From Lumbricus terrestris (Eukaryota; Annelida; Clitellata; Crassiclitellata; Lumbricidae): a stretch of DNA of 64,000 nt. The notes under the pieces are model-generated. The model was given only the letters and a program-made list of their open reading frames with translations. It searched no databases and was not told the origin of the DNA. The stretch lies in assembly GCA_949752735.1 (NCBI GenBank), contig OX457047.1, forward strand, positions 38,558,741 through 38,622,740, written 5' to 3'. Below are positions 22,744-34,900 of the stretch, in pieces. The first letter of the stretch is position 1. Every line of letters begins with the position of its first letter. Both the position numbers and the translations under genes were made by a program.

Positions 22744-24676
22744 GTTCCATCTGGTGACAAAATGGCCGACACGATGTCAACATACCGATTGCAGACTCGC
22801 GTAGAATTATGGCGAGTTTGGTGATTTATTCGATTTTCTCCAATTAAGGTCCACAAATGTGGCCTGAAATTTTTTTAATAATGTAAAATTTCATATGTGT
22901 TTACGTCTTATGCCTGAAATTTTTGGATGAAGGGTTTGTTGTCTAGGGGCCGAAATATTCGCCGGTACACGTCTGCCTGTATAGGTAAGTCGTATTTTTC
23001 TGTCCAGCAGTTGTATGTTTTAATCAATTTTTTGCGTCATTAAATTGATGTTTCATCATTGTCAGCATCATGCGTAAAATAGTCCAATAACGCAGAGCTA
23101 AAATGGTTTCCCAGCACCTCATTTTGATGTTAGAAACGCTTAAGTTCTTATATTGCTTCGAAGCCACCGACCGGTTGAATTATAAGTGGAGGGGCGGAGT
23201 GGTGGGGGCGGAGTGGGGTGGGGTGAATTATATGGTGAGCTTGTGAATAGGTGTGAGTAGACACTAATGTAATTATAATCGTAGACTCGTATTTCTACGG
23301 CACCACTAAATATCCAAGTGCTTGAGCAGCAGCTTAAATTGGCATACATGTACTATTATATGCTCAATTTGCGAGCTCTGTGTATTGTAATGTAGGGTTG
23401 ACTGACGAAATCCATGCAGTCTTAACTACACCTATGAAAATGAATAAAAGCTTCATTGTGATACACATTGTTCTACCAGAAATAGCTAGAATTACAAACT
23501 GAGTCGATTGCAGTAAGCTTACTTTTAACAGCATTCCTTGAATTGCTTTTTATCTTTTGGATAGCTCTAAGCATTAAGCAACCAGGTCGATGGCGCCTAT
23601 CAATTTTGTTTTGACTAAGCAACTGAGGTTTAGTGACTTTGCATTTGGGCGCTGTAGAAATTGTGAGAATACGGTCACAATTGTGAGGTTCCTAAATAGT
23701 GCTATATCAATTTGAATCATAGAGTGCCTAGTTTGAAAAGCCCTTCAGAAGCTCTATAAGTGTTTTAATACGTGCCTTCAATGATTGTGCGCTCAATGTT
23801 TTAACGACTTGAGCATTTCAACAATGGCACATTAGAACTCGGAAGTGGTGAGATTTTATTGGCATCAAATGTCTCTAGATGTTGTTTTCACGCAAAGTTT
23901 CATGCTGATTAGAATGTCTGACTCTGGTGTTAACTGAAAATGATGGCACGGCATTGAAAATTTTCTAAGGAAGTGTCATAGAGATTACGTTTGCACTCGA
24001 CAAGTCAGAGAAAAGATTGGATTATTGTTTTTGATGTTGTAGTTTTTGTTGTTGTTGCTGCTTTTGTTGTTCGTTGTTGTCAATTGTTGTATTGTTGACG
24101 CTTGTTGCGTTGTTGACATTATTACCAGTGTTCATCAGATTTGTAATGCATGCGTGGTCACACTGAAATGTGAATCTGAAACGTGAATTAACCAGAATAA
24201 ATGTACTTTCCATTTAGTAGGTTTGAACTTAATGTATATATTCGCTCTGTCATCTGGTAGTCTTTCCTCATCTTTCTCTCGTCTAAAAACCTTGCTTTTC
24301 TCTCAATGTTGAACGCACTGGGAGCGCTTCTGAAGTCTCTTGCTGCAAGAAGCGCTTTATAAATGGTCAGATACAATTGATTGTAAAGAGGACACCCTTA
24401 CATTCTATTGCCCTACATTATATGACATCCACTGTATTAAATTTCATGAACTTATCGTACTGTGCTAAACAGAAAGTTTGTGATGGACACAACTAATTGC
24501 AGCTCTGCCTGTTGGTATACATTTATACTTAAATTGTTCTTGTTCTTAGGGGGAGGGCGGTACAAGAAGATGTGGATAGAATGGTATGAGAATGAAGGAG
24601 AAAGAGATGGAATGAGTTAAAGGGAGAGAGAGAGAGTAAATGATGGAGCAAAGCTGGATATTGGTAATAGAGGACG
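22744..24676. other. Intergenic, mostly unique, with old repeat tails
   Basis: No gene recognised. There is a G-rich patch (about 23185-23222), a copy of the array-type LINE 3' tail (about 23588-23690, containing CAATTTTGTTTTGACTAAGC), a TTG-rich stretch (about 24030-24115) and a repeat tail (about 24255-24380) with GCACTGGGAGCGCTTCTGAA and GCGCTTTATAAATGGTCAG. That tail recurs near 57515-57645 and, inverted, near 30400 and 36950. Confidence 0.6.
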
Positions 24677-24684
24677 ATTGATAT

Positions 24685-24982
24685 CAAGGCCGTAGCTAGG
24701 GGGGTGTTTTGGGTGTTTGAACACCCCCCGAAATGAAAAAAAGTAACAATTAGATAATGCATTTAGTCAAAAAACAGGAGAAAATCGCGATTCATGAAGA
24801 AAAAATCATAAAATTAGATCGTTTTACGCCGTGCGGAAGGTTTTTCGGGTGAAAAATCCTAAAAGAGCATCCGATGACTAAAAAAGGGCCGACTAAAAAT
24901 TTCAGACGTCGGTCAGAATTTCGGTCGTCAGAAATTTTTATGGAAAACACCCCCCGAAATAAAATCCTGGCTACGGCCTTGA
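24685..24982. mobile_element. hAT-like MITE (298 bp)
   Basis: The ends are inverted (CAAGGCCGTAGCTAGG on the left; the right end in reverse complement begins CAAGGCCGTAGCCAGG). Perfect 8-bp target duplications ATTGATAT lie at 24677-24684 and 24983-24990. It is palindrome-rich, with CACCCCCCGAAAT near both ends, and non-coding. Confidence 0.93.
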
Positions 24983-24990
24983 TTGATATA

Positions 24991-27900
24991 ATTAGTTACT
25001 GTTCAGTTGCATTGATGGGAAGTTAAAACCAAAAAAGTGTGTTCGCTGTTTTACAGTGCAGAAAAGGCTTAAAAAAATTAAATCAGTGTTTGAGATTGAG
25101 ATTGGTTACATGCTGTGACATTGGCACTTGAGGTGGTTATTGTTACTGTGGATACTTGCGATCAAACACTTCAGTAGCATATATCTTCAGCTGAAACTCC
25201 TTCAACTCCTGTGTAGAGTCTTTTTTATACTAGATTTTTTGTATCATGTATACGTAGTTTGAGATATGCTTTCTACTATGTATGCATCAGATGTTTTCAT
25301 TGCACGTGTTATTTTGTTATGATATCAAAATACCTGTGCAATAAACCGATAAATGGATACCCGAGCAAAACGAGCATGTGTTTGAAATCATACTTGTTTT
25401 GGAAGTCATGGGTTGAAAAAACACATTATCAGACCATCCATCTGCTGTCAGTCACATTACCTACCTTATATAACACAGGTGCATGCCGTCACGCTTTTTG
25501 TAAGTACATATCAGCCGCTTTGCTTGGACGTTTAATGTGCCTCTGTGAACTCATACTGTTCTGCGTGAGTGGTCCGCCCTCGGCTGACTCACACAGTTCC
25601 ACGTTTGTTGCCTGCCTACCATCGACGAGCAGTAAGTAGGCATTCAGGGTAGGCAGGGCTGTTGGAGTGCAAGTGTTCAGTGTGGAGGCCTTTTCTCTGT
25701 GGGCTGACAGAAGAAGGTTCAGTGTTTTTATATGTATAAACTTTCCGTATGTTTGTGATTCGATCGTTTCTGATTAAGTTCTGGATTTCTTACAGTTGTG
25801 ATTGGTGAGTTTTTCTAAGATTTTGTGTTCTTTGTGTGAACTTAATACTTAGTAAGTTTTGAACTTGAGTTTTGTATGTTTGGAACTTGAGTTTCGTAAG
25901 TTTTGAGTTGGTTTCGTCAGTTGTTTTTAGGTGCCAGCACCTTTCATGGGCCTTTGATTTGTGGTTTCTTTATCAATACCGAATGTTGATTAAGTAAACA
26001 GCTTTCTTTCACTCAAGAAATTTATGAGAACCTTACGTTTTTAAGAAACGTTTTCAAGTTTATGCATAGGTACGTCTTCTTGCTTAAATTGAAATAGATT
26101 TGAGACCTGTTTCAGTTGCTCTCTCTCTGTCTCTGTCTGTCTGTCTCTCTCTCTCCCTCTCTCCCCCTCTATCTTGTGTGTTTGTCTGTCTCTCTGTTTG
26201 TCTGTGTCTCAGTTTCTTTGTTTCCAAGTTTTTCTCTTTGACCCTCTGATGCTCGCTATTATGGTGCATATATAACAAGAGTTAAAAAATTGAGTTTAGC
26301 TGTATTCTAGTTTTGTTGACTTCTGTCTTAATGTGGTAGCAGCTGAGCAGTGAGCGAGGGCAGCAAACCACAGTGTTCAAAAGGTAGGAGGAAATCACCG
26401 GCCCTGCAGTTTACGGCCAGTTTAATTATGAATCAGGTCTAGGTTTTTAGGGAGTGGGGAGTCAGCGAAGTAGGTAGGCGTGGAGCAGAGCATGTCGTTG
26501 GTCAGAGTCAATGTTGCCAGATCGTGGCATACAGTTGAACTGGCATTAGCAGTTAGCACACACTACCTGAGGCTAGAGACGTCATTCTTGACAAAGACCT
26601 ATGGATGGAGTATTATTGATCACCTGTCAGTCAGACCTGGGCTTGTATGGTACTGCTGAGGAACAGTGCAGCTATTTTTCTCACCTGAAGTGGATGGGGG
26701 TTGGTATTCTGTGTGTGCTTTCTAGGTCTTTATTATGCTTCAATATATGTATATTGCTTCACTGATGATGAACTTTTGTGTTGAGGAATTTAAAATTTTA
26801 TATAATTTAGACAAGGATATGCAATAATAATACTGATTATAATAATTATGATAACAATAATAATTATAAGAAAAATAATTTCAATGATTATAATGACCAT
26901 GATGATGATAATCATCATCGTCGTCGTCATCATCATCATCATAACCAACAGCAGTCTAATTATGATTCGGGTCTAGGTTGTGTGCGGCATGGTGATGATG
27001 ATGATGACAATAATAACAAATGCATAGTTTCGTACAGCCTGAGGGATTCTTTCTAAGTACTGTATGCAATTGCAAACGATGATGACAACAATAATAATTG
27101 AATGATTTAAATGACACTATCGCACATCCAAGACGAAAAAGAGGTTCAAGCGGTGACTTTCTATTACTATTACAATTTATACATTACGATATAATCATCA
27201 TCATTGTCACCACGATGCTCGAGAGCACGTTCACCATCATTTTCTTTGCAGCTGAAGAGCAGCTGGAGACGACAAAGGAAGTGCATGATATTTAGAGCAT
27301 GCGGTTGTTGAGCACGGCAATGAGCAAGTTTGAGCAGTGAGTCATGGTTGACCTGGGAGTAGATAGAATGGAGCTTATTGCTAGAGTGAGACATTGAGGT
27401 GACATCTGTTGCAAATGTAAAAATTAGCCGCAGCTAGTTTTATATATCGATCACTATATGAGATCAGATGTGCTCGCAGTCACTCATTCGGTCATGCATG
27501 TCGCTTGCCTGTCGTGTTCTGTAGACGCGAATTTCAAATTTTTAAAGTTCCGCTTGAAGGCTGTGTGCAGGGTTGTGACTAGTTCATGAACACTGTGTCG
27601 TGTCCAAAGATGTGAAATTCAATAAAAATTTGAGTTATGTAGATTATTTATGGTGAATTTTGCTTTAATGGATTGAACAGTAACGTTTAAGGGACTTGAA
27701 ACTAGAATGCCAATATGGGGAATTTAATATTGAAAATTTAGCAGGCAGCACGAACACTTGAAGATGACTTGCTATACATAATCATCTGTCGTCATCATCA
27801 AAATCATCGTGATCAGTCTTTATCACTATTATTATTAGTCGTCAGTAAATTTGACGATTACATCATTGCTCCTTGCCAGTGATATTAACCATTCAGAACT

Positions 27901-30900
27901 TATTATTTTGATTATCATCATTGTTATCATCATAGTCATATTTGCATCATCATCATCATCATCATCATCATGGTTGTCTTCGCAAATCTTCAGTTTATTT
28001 TAGTCATTGTTGTCATCACGATTAAAAACAACAGCATGTAGTGTATAGATCTGAATTTGTTGTATACTCATCTTTATGCTTAGCCTACTTGTGGTTGAGC
28101 GATGATTCTTGCACCAATGCCACACAACGGCATCATGATATATGACGTTGCACGATATAATGACGTTGCACGACATTAGGTTGAAGAAAAAGTCCATTCT
28201 TCAGTGTCCCTTTGAGCAGCTATTATGCAGCGCGGATGTCATGGGATTATCCGCTAATTGCACGACTGGTACATAATTAACGGCCGGATGGATTGATGGA
28301 TCATGCAAGTACAGGATCCACAATGCACCGAGATTGTGTGCAGTTCGGTTTGCCACTGACGCAGTAGGAGAATGAATTTTTCTGTCCTTGTCAGTGATTT
28401 GTTAGCTAAAGCAGGGATCTAGTGACACTGTCGCCTGTCTGTAGCTGCACAGTGCAATAACCTAGATGCGATATGTAACCATCAAGGAAGCCAACCTTCA
28501 TGTGCACTTCCGGTGTGGACTCTACCAATGCAATTTGCCGTTGTTCGGTTTAAGTCTCTATTGCACTGGTTCGGCGCATATTCCTGTTAAAACGTTATGA
28601 TCTCATGCAATCAGGTCCTTCCTGTGTGGACTCTATCATTGGAGATCTGCTCTCATTCGATGCACTTTGCTCCTACTCGTTGGTCTTTATTGCACTGGGT
28701 CGTAGCATCTCCATGTTAAAATATTATGATCGATACATTCAGCTCCTGTCCTTCATAGCTTCTCCCGCTTTTCCTCACTTTTTAAAGTTTTTATTTCTTA
28801 TGTAACCTTATTTATTTTTTTGCTTTCTGTAAAATTATTTAAAATTGTTATTGTCTGATATTCTTTGTTTTCCTCGTACATATCTCACCATTGAAAAGAG
28901 CTTCTTCAGTCTATTTGCCATGCCAAATAAATTTACCACCTGTGATTAGGTGGGTGCAGAAAAAACTCTGATGTACATGTAAGCACTTGAATGTACAGTG
29001 TATACCCCCTAGAGGGCCAGTGTTCAAACCAAGTGGCAGACACCGACTCTGAACGGTTGCTTTGAATTGTACTCAGCTTATCTTAAAGCACTCATTGTAA
29101 ATCCATTGTACTACTACACTCATTATAAATCCATTGTGCTACACACTCATTATAAATCCATTGTGTTGAGTGCTTTTCACTCAACATGGCAGCCGAACAT
29201 CAGTTAATAGTAGATGTTGTGGATAATAATCAAAGCTGTTTATATGCATTCAATTTTACCAAGATTTACTACTTAGTTGATTGTCCACCTCAAGCCACCG
29301 CATATATAGGGATCTTGGGCAAGTTCTTCACTCACAATTGCTCAGCGCTTCGACGTGAAACTCAGATGCAGTGTCCGCTCTGTAGTTGGGAGCACCTCTG
29401 AGGAGTGAACTTGAAGGGGTGCATACGAGAAATAAATAAGTAAAAAATAAGCCTAAAATATGTCTATAATCTGACCATTTATAAGTCTCTTCAAGTGGCC
29501 ATAACGTCATTGAGAACATTTTAAGAAGAAGAAACACTGTGCCTGTTAAAGGTCTGAGTGTAAAAATATTGATTACCGAGGTGTAGTAATTAAATGTGAT
29601 ATGAAATCTGATTGCAACTTGTGCATTGTACTTCTTCTGTCAGTTATGTTTAACTGTTAATTGCTGGAGGGCTAATTGAAAATGTCATTAAATTACCTGT
29701 TTACATTGAATTGTCTTGTTTTCTTGCCATGTGATTGACAGGTGGTATTGCCTAGGTGCTGTTAGGTAGTAGGACAGGTGTTTTCTGGTGGGATGCCAAT
29801 TGAATTGCTTTCAGTTGTTTTGCTGGGATTTTAAGTCTGAACAGTCTGTGTTGTTTCCAGATCCATTTGGAACTTAGGTGTTCTTTACTTTCTCTACTTT
29901 GCCAGATGTAGTGATTGTTTGTCATACTTCAGCAATTTGGAGGAAGCGCAAGCATGTACATAGTTCACATAATGTCAATTCAGAGGGGTTGGAGATACCA
30001 AATGGAAGTCCAAGTGCAGTCAGTGATGCATATATACACAAATTATACATTTATAATAAATATTATAATATGTGCATTGCCCACACACACACGTGCGTGT
30101 GCGCACACACACACATACATTATACAATATATCTCCATATGTAGTGTCAACTTTTGTGTGGCACTGTGGAGATGTATTAGGAAGAGCCATTGAATGGAAG
30201 CAAGCCAAGGGCCTAGTAAACACAGGGATCTCGTGATGCAAGGGTTAATGTACAGGTGTCAATCTGTAGGTAGTTTGAAGAAGGCTGGGTGCCGTTGTGG
30301 TGGTTAGCACTGGTTACTGGTTAAATCAAATATTGCAATGACAGGCATCAGATTTGCATGCACACAATTGTACCTGCGGTTGTATGTGCATACATATTGT
30401 ATCTGATCATTTTTAAAGCGCCTCTCTCAGCAAAGCCTTTCAGAAGCGCTCCCAGTGCGATCAACCCTGACAAGCAGACATTCTTGCAGACATACTTACA
30501 ATGCATACAGACACACATGCATGGGCATGAGGTATGTACAAAAGCCCAGCACATTATGAACGCTTGGGCCTCAGTGGTGATTGTTATGACAATAATATTG
30601 ACTGAATGAGGTCATGCTGTGGCCATTTGAACATAGACGTCCCTGGTTTGCAGCACGTTTTGCAGATTAGAAAAAAGGTAGGGTGTGACAGAGTTATCAT
30701 CCCTGTTTCCTCATTTCCCTCCCATTGTGTTTCTTTGCATCAGTGGGACGTGTGCATGATTTTCTATTCTACACCTCTGACTTAGTACCTGGTACTTAAA
30801 AGTCACTGTAGTAGGTGTCTCAGGGTTAGAAAGGCAACGGGATGAGGGTTTTCAACCCATTGTCTTTCTTACGGACCATGGATAGTATTATCCTGTACAA

Positions 30901-31128
30901 CCCAAGTTCATGTGGATCGTAGTCTGATGCCCCACGTTATTTTTATGCAATTTTCATGCTGAGGCGTCTTAGATACGTACATTGCTTGTGTGCTTGCATG
31001 TTGCATATTTGTATACATTCATACATTACCTGTCAACTCAATGGTAAACAGTTGTTTACTTTATAAATGTAAACCAGATTTCTTTAAAAATTGTTTACTT
31101 TAAAATCAGTTTTTTTTTCATGTTTCAG
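24991..31128. other. Intergenic / probable EVI5 5' region
   Basis: No coding exon recognised. Exon 1 of EVI5 opens with a splice acceptor at 31128, so at least one leader exon and the promoter should lie upstream, possibly here. A GTAAGT at 25630 after a GC-richer stretch is one candidate donor, not more. Contents include a TC/TG-rich tract (about 26104-26225), ATC repeats (about 26900-26940 and 27948-27970), a ~120-bp degenerate tandem duplication (about 28508-28755, repeating TGTGTGGACTCTA), three ~30-bp repeats (about 29090-29165), a CA run (30083-30118) and a minus-oriented repeat tail (about 30400-30470). Confidence 0.5.
29314..29430 (+). mobile_element. Truncated SINE (body only)
   Basis: This matches the downstream body of the 50000 SINE (GGGCAAGTTCTTCACTC, CAATTGCTCAGCGCTTCG, GATGCAGTGTCCGCTCTG) but lacks the tRNA-like head with A and B boxes. 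It ends in an AATAAATAAG tail. Confidence 0.8.
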
Positions 31129-31911
31129 GCGTAACAATTGTACGAAGTCTGACACCAAAGCTAATTTCTTCAACTCATGCTTGAATCGAGTGAAAATTAT
31201 CATCCAAGAAGCTGTAGCCTGAAGTTGTGTGGTGCTGCCTACCAGAAGGATGTCCTTGAGCCCCATCATTAATGGCCCAGAAACTTGTCTAACCGCAAGG
31301 AAACGCCTGTCGGCAAAGGACTTACAGATTGACCTGAACGATGAACTCGACATTGGACCGGCGATCACAGCTCCTGAGGAAACTGACGAGATATTTCTGA
31401 CCTCCGGGGAAACATCGCCTGCCATTGAGGAGAATTTTCAGACCACTGGGGAAACGTCACCAACCACTGGGGAACCGGTTCTGACCTCTCACAAAATCTT
31501 ACCAGTTATAAGTGAGGCTTTGGAGGCCACTGTGGAAACCACTCCAGACACTGGACAACTTTTACTGACCGCTCGGGAAACATCCCCAGCTGTTGGGGAC
31601 GATTTTCATCCAACCGACGAAACCGATCCAACTTCTGAGAACGCTGCAGACCATAAGAGCACGTTGTGTAACGGTCTTCTAGTGAATTCTACAGATTTTC
31701 CGAATCCTTCGTCAGATTGCGTGCTAGACGCAGCCAAGGAGAGTGATCGTGATTTGCCAACGGTTGGAGATAAGAAGTCAACGGATTGTGATTTGCCAAC
31801 GGTTGGCGAGAAGAAGCCAACGGATTCGCCTGGAATCGGAGCGGAACCACTGACTCCACAGCTTCCACCCGACGAAATTGCCCTTCTCGCCAAACTGGAG
31901 GAAGCAAACAG
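31129..31911 (+). CDS. EVI5: EVI5 exon 1 (5' UTR end plus first coding exon; CDS from 31250)
   Basis: The acceptor TTTCATGTTTCAG ends at 31128. The first in-frame ATG is 31250 (A at -3; in-frame TGA at 31220). It encodes 220 codons plus 2 bases: a long Thr/Pro/Glu-rich N-terminal extension with six 14-residue repeats (residues 50-133, consensus around ETSP) and two 13-residue repeats beginning DLPTVG. It then reaches the EVI5-typical ALLAKLEEANR. Donor GTTATT at 31912. Confidence 0.9.
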
Positions 31912-34900
31912 GTTATTTCTGATCATGATACTTATGTTAGAAGGTTATTTCTGATGTTGGCAGGTTATTTTAGATTGTGATGATTATGTTGACATGTTGT
32001 TTCTGAAATTGAGATCAGTGCATGAGACCAAGAGAGAAAAGAGCAAAAAGAGAGACACTTGGCCAATCACCAGTTAATTAGGAGGAACATGTTGAAGAAG
32101 GAAGCTGGTTCTACAGTGCAAAACCAATGAGAGCAAAGGCTCGCATTTTAACCATGGTGGTCCTAGCTCCTTCAGTGGAGATGGCTTTATTGAATTATTG
32201 ACATCTTTACTACTACAGTGCAATTAATGCAAGTGTTGATTAGTGGCTGGGTCTTAGCAGGACCTTTGAAACATCAGAGATCAAAATTTGTAGTTGGTCC
32301 AATCAATTGCACTGACTAAAATGAGTCACATAATGTCACAGATATTAAAAATGGTCGAAATAGAATTTAAAAAATGTCGTTTTATTGCAAAAATTAAGAA
32401 AGTAAAAAGCCACCAAAAAATGGAAAAGGAAGTAATTGGACTTTGATACATCCTGTTTTGCAGTTTAAAATTAAAACTTTGCTTGACAGTTTAATTTTAA
32501 TCAGCAGGCAATTACCATAACTTTATAAGTGAACACTAAGTGGCATATTAATCCACAACAAGTATTTTATTTCTAATAATTTTGGTTCGTTAGAAATTGT
32601 GGATTCAAAAATGTTGAAATCTTTTGAATTTTTAAATTGCAAATCACACCCACCTACCTGCTGACATAAACGTAAACAATCGAAAGTTAAACTTGGTAAT
32701 TTATTGACTATTGAGTGTACATAACTTATAAATTGTACTTGAAATATAACTGTGATAAATTTAATTTTTTATGCTGTGCCGTATATATTTCAAGTGATGA
32801 CATTGAAACGACTACATAACGATGTAAATTAGTTGGGTCCTTGAAAGTATGGAAACAAGAAAAGGGATGTCAGGCAAAAATCAGATTAAAGTATAATTAT
32901 AGAAATAAAAAAGGTTACTTAAAAATAAATCAAAGTTACAATATCCACAGTCACAGTGATGGTGCTGATGGCTGTTGTCACCTGTACCTGTTTTTATTGT
33001 CTGCTATCGCCATAGTCTCCCGATCATTACAATAACAAAAGATACATTAAAATCAAGAAGAAAAAAACCAGAGAAAAATCGGATTTTTCGATGAAAACAA
33101 TTTTCTTTACAACCATGTATATTGTATAAGTTGATCTTAGCTTTCAAACGATTTGAAGATGAATATTGAATGACATACACTTGGACTGTTGTGATTGAAA
33201 ATGCTATATGACTTGCACTTGAGCTGTTGTTGTCGGAAATCAAACTTACGCTGCATAACAGTCACGCACACAAACTGCTAAGCTACTTAAAATGCTGGAA
33301 ATTTGGGGCAAAGTTCAAATCTGTTCATTTTGTTGTTGAAAACATCCTCATAGTGATTCCTACCATGGGAGAGGGTGGGTGTGTGAGGTGATCACCAGTG
33401 GCACTGCTGAAAGCAAACTAAGCCTTGCTTCTAATCCGAAGTGTAAACTTTGAGCTGAGGTCACAGAGGTCACAGCCTATAAATAGAGTTTAGCCTATAG
33501 ATAGAGTTTAACCTGATGTCAACAAAGATGGAACCTTCTCTCATGCATGTTTATTTGAAATGATGGCCACGATTTGCTTTGAAGTGACAATTCCTTTGTT
33601 CGGTTATGCCGCTCTCTCTCTCTCCTTGCAGCCATTCTTTTGTGGTAGGATATTGAACGAAGACGTCTGTCTTATCAGCTTTACTTTATTTGAATTCAAG
33701 GCAAAGGAGAGAGAGAGCTAGAATTTTTATTGGTGCAGTGTTGATTCATTCAATCCAAGACATTGTGAGATGAGAGGTTGTGGTGCAGCTTATAGACCGG
33801 GCCATAATTATGTAAATATATATGGATTTCAGTATGTGTTGAATGAGGCAATATTTAGTGCTGTTCTACAGTTGTATTATGGGCTAACTTGTATGATGTG
33901 TTACGATAGCAGTTTGGGAGACATGGACACACCACTTTGCACTTGAGGGACACAACACCAGTGTCTTGGGTTTGAACTTTGGGGATATATCACCACTTTG
34001 TGTTTGGGGACATAACACCGCTTTGTCTTTGTGGATGTTACACCACTTTGTGTGTGGAGAACATAACACAACTCTGTGTTCGGGGACATAGCACCACTTA
34101 CTTTGTGTGTGAGAGAAATAACTTAACTTTTGTGCTACATGGAGAGTGGCGCGTAAGCTGGAGGCTCTTTACGGAGTCCACACACTGTATGGTGTATACT
34201 GTACATGGAGCAAAGTACAAGAGTTTTAACTGGAGGGCATAGTGCAAGATGTATATGCAATTGACAATATTGAAGCATCTGTGAGCTTGCTAAAAGAGAA
34301 CAGAGTGTTGAGCGTGTCTGGTTGTAACTCATCAGACGTATGAGAATACTGAGGCGGTCTGATTTTCCTTGTATTCTTTTTAAGATTTAAGATTTCTACA
34401 AACGAGTTCTGTGAAATGACTTTTTAGATTTATCTGCACTTGTTAATCAGCGGCTTCTTGTGATTCGAAGGGACTAATGAAATGTCGAGTTTACGGGACT
34501 TGTATGAATTGGGCCATGTTGTAAAATTGTCATCATGTGAAGCCAACTGTTCTTACAGTGTTGTAAATTTAACCAATTGTTGTAGGCTATCAGTGATTAA
34601 TGTGCTGCGTATGTTTTACTTTTTGCCTATCCTTTTGCAGATGCCTGCCACTCTGATATTTAGGTTTGGTGGGTGTATCTTTGAGTCATAGTATGTATGA
34701 GAACACTTTATATAGCACATTTTAAGCAACTCACAAAGATGGTCTATATATGATGCTTGTATCTGTTCTATCTTTGCCCTGCTCTGTTTGTTTTCTTGAT
34801 GTGTATCGTATCATGTCTGTAGGTATATATCACCTCTTGATGAATAGCTATTCAGTGGCACACCCAGCATGGAAATTCTGTTGTAAAGGAAATGCGCTTA

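Noticed and set aside
25259..25639. 126-codon ORF upstream of EVI5
   Set aside because: Cys/Leu/Ser-rich composition typical of random frames; no motif. The region could hold a leader exon but not this protein.
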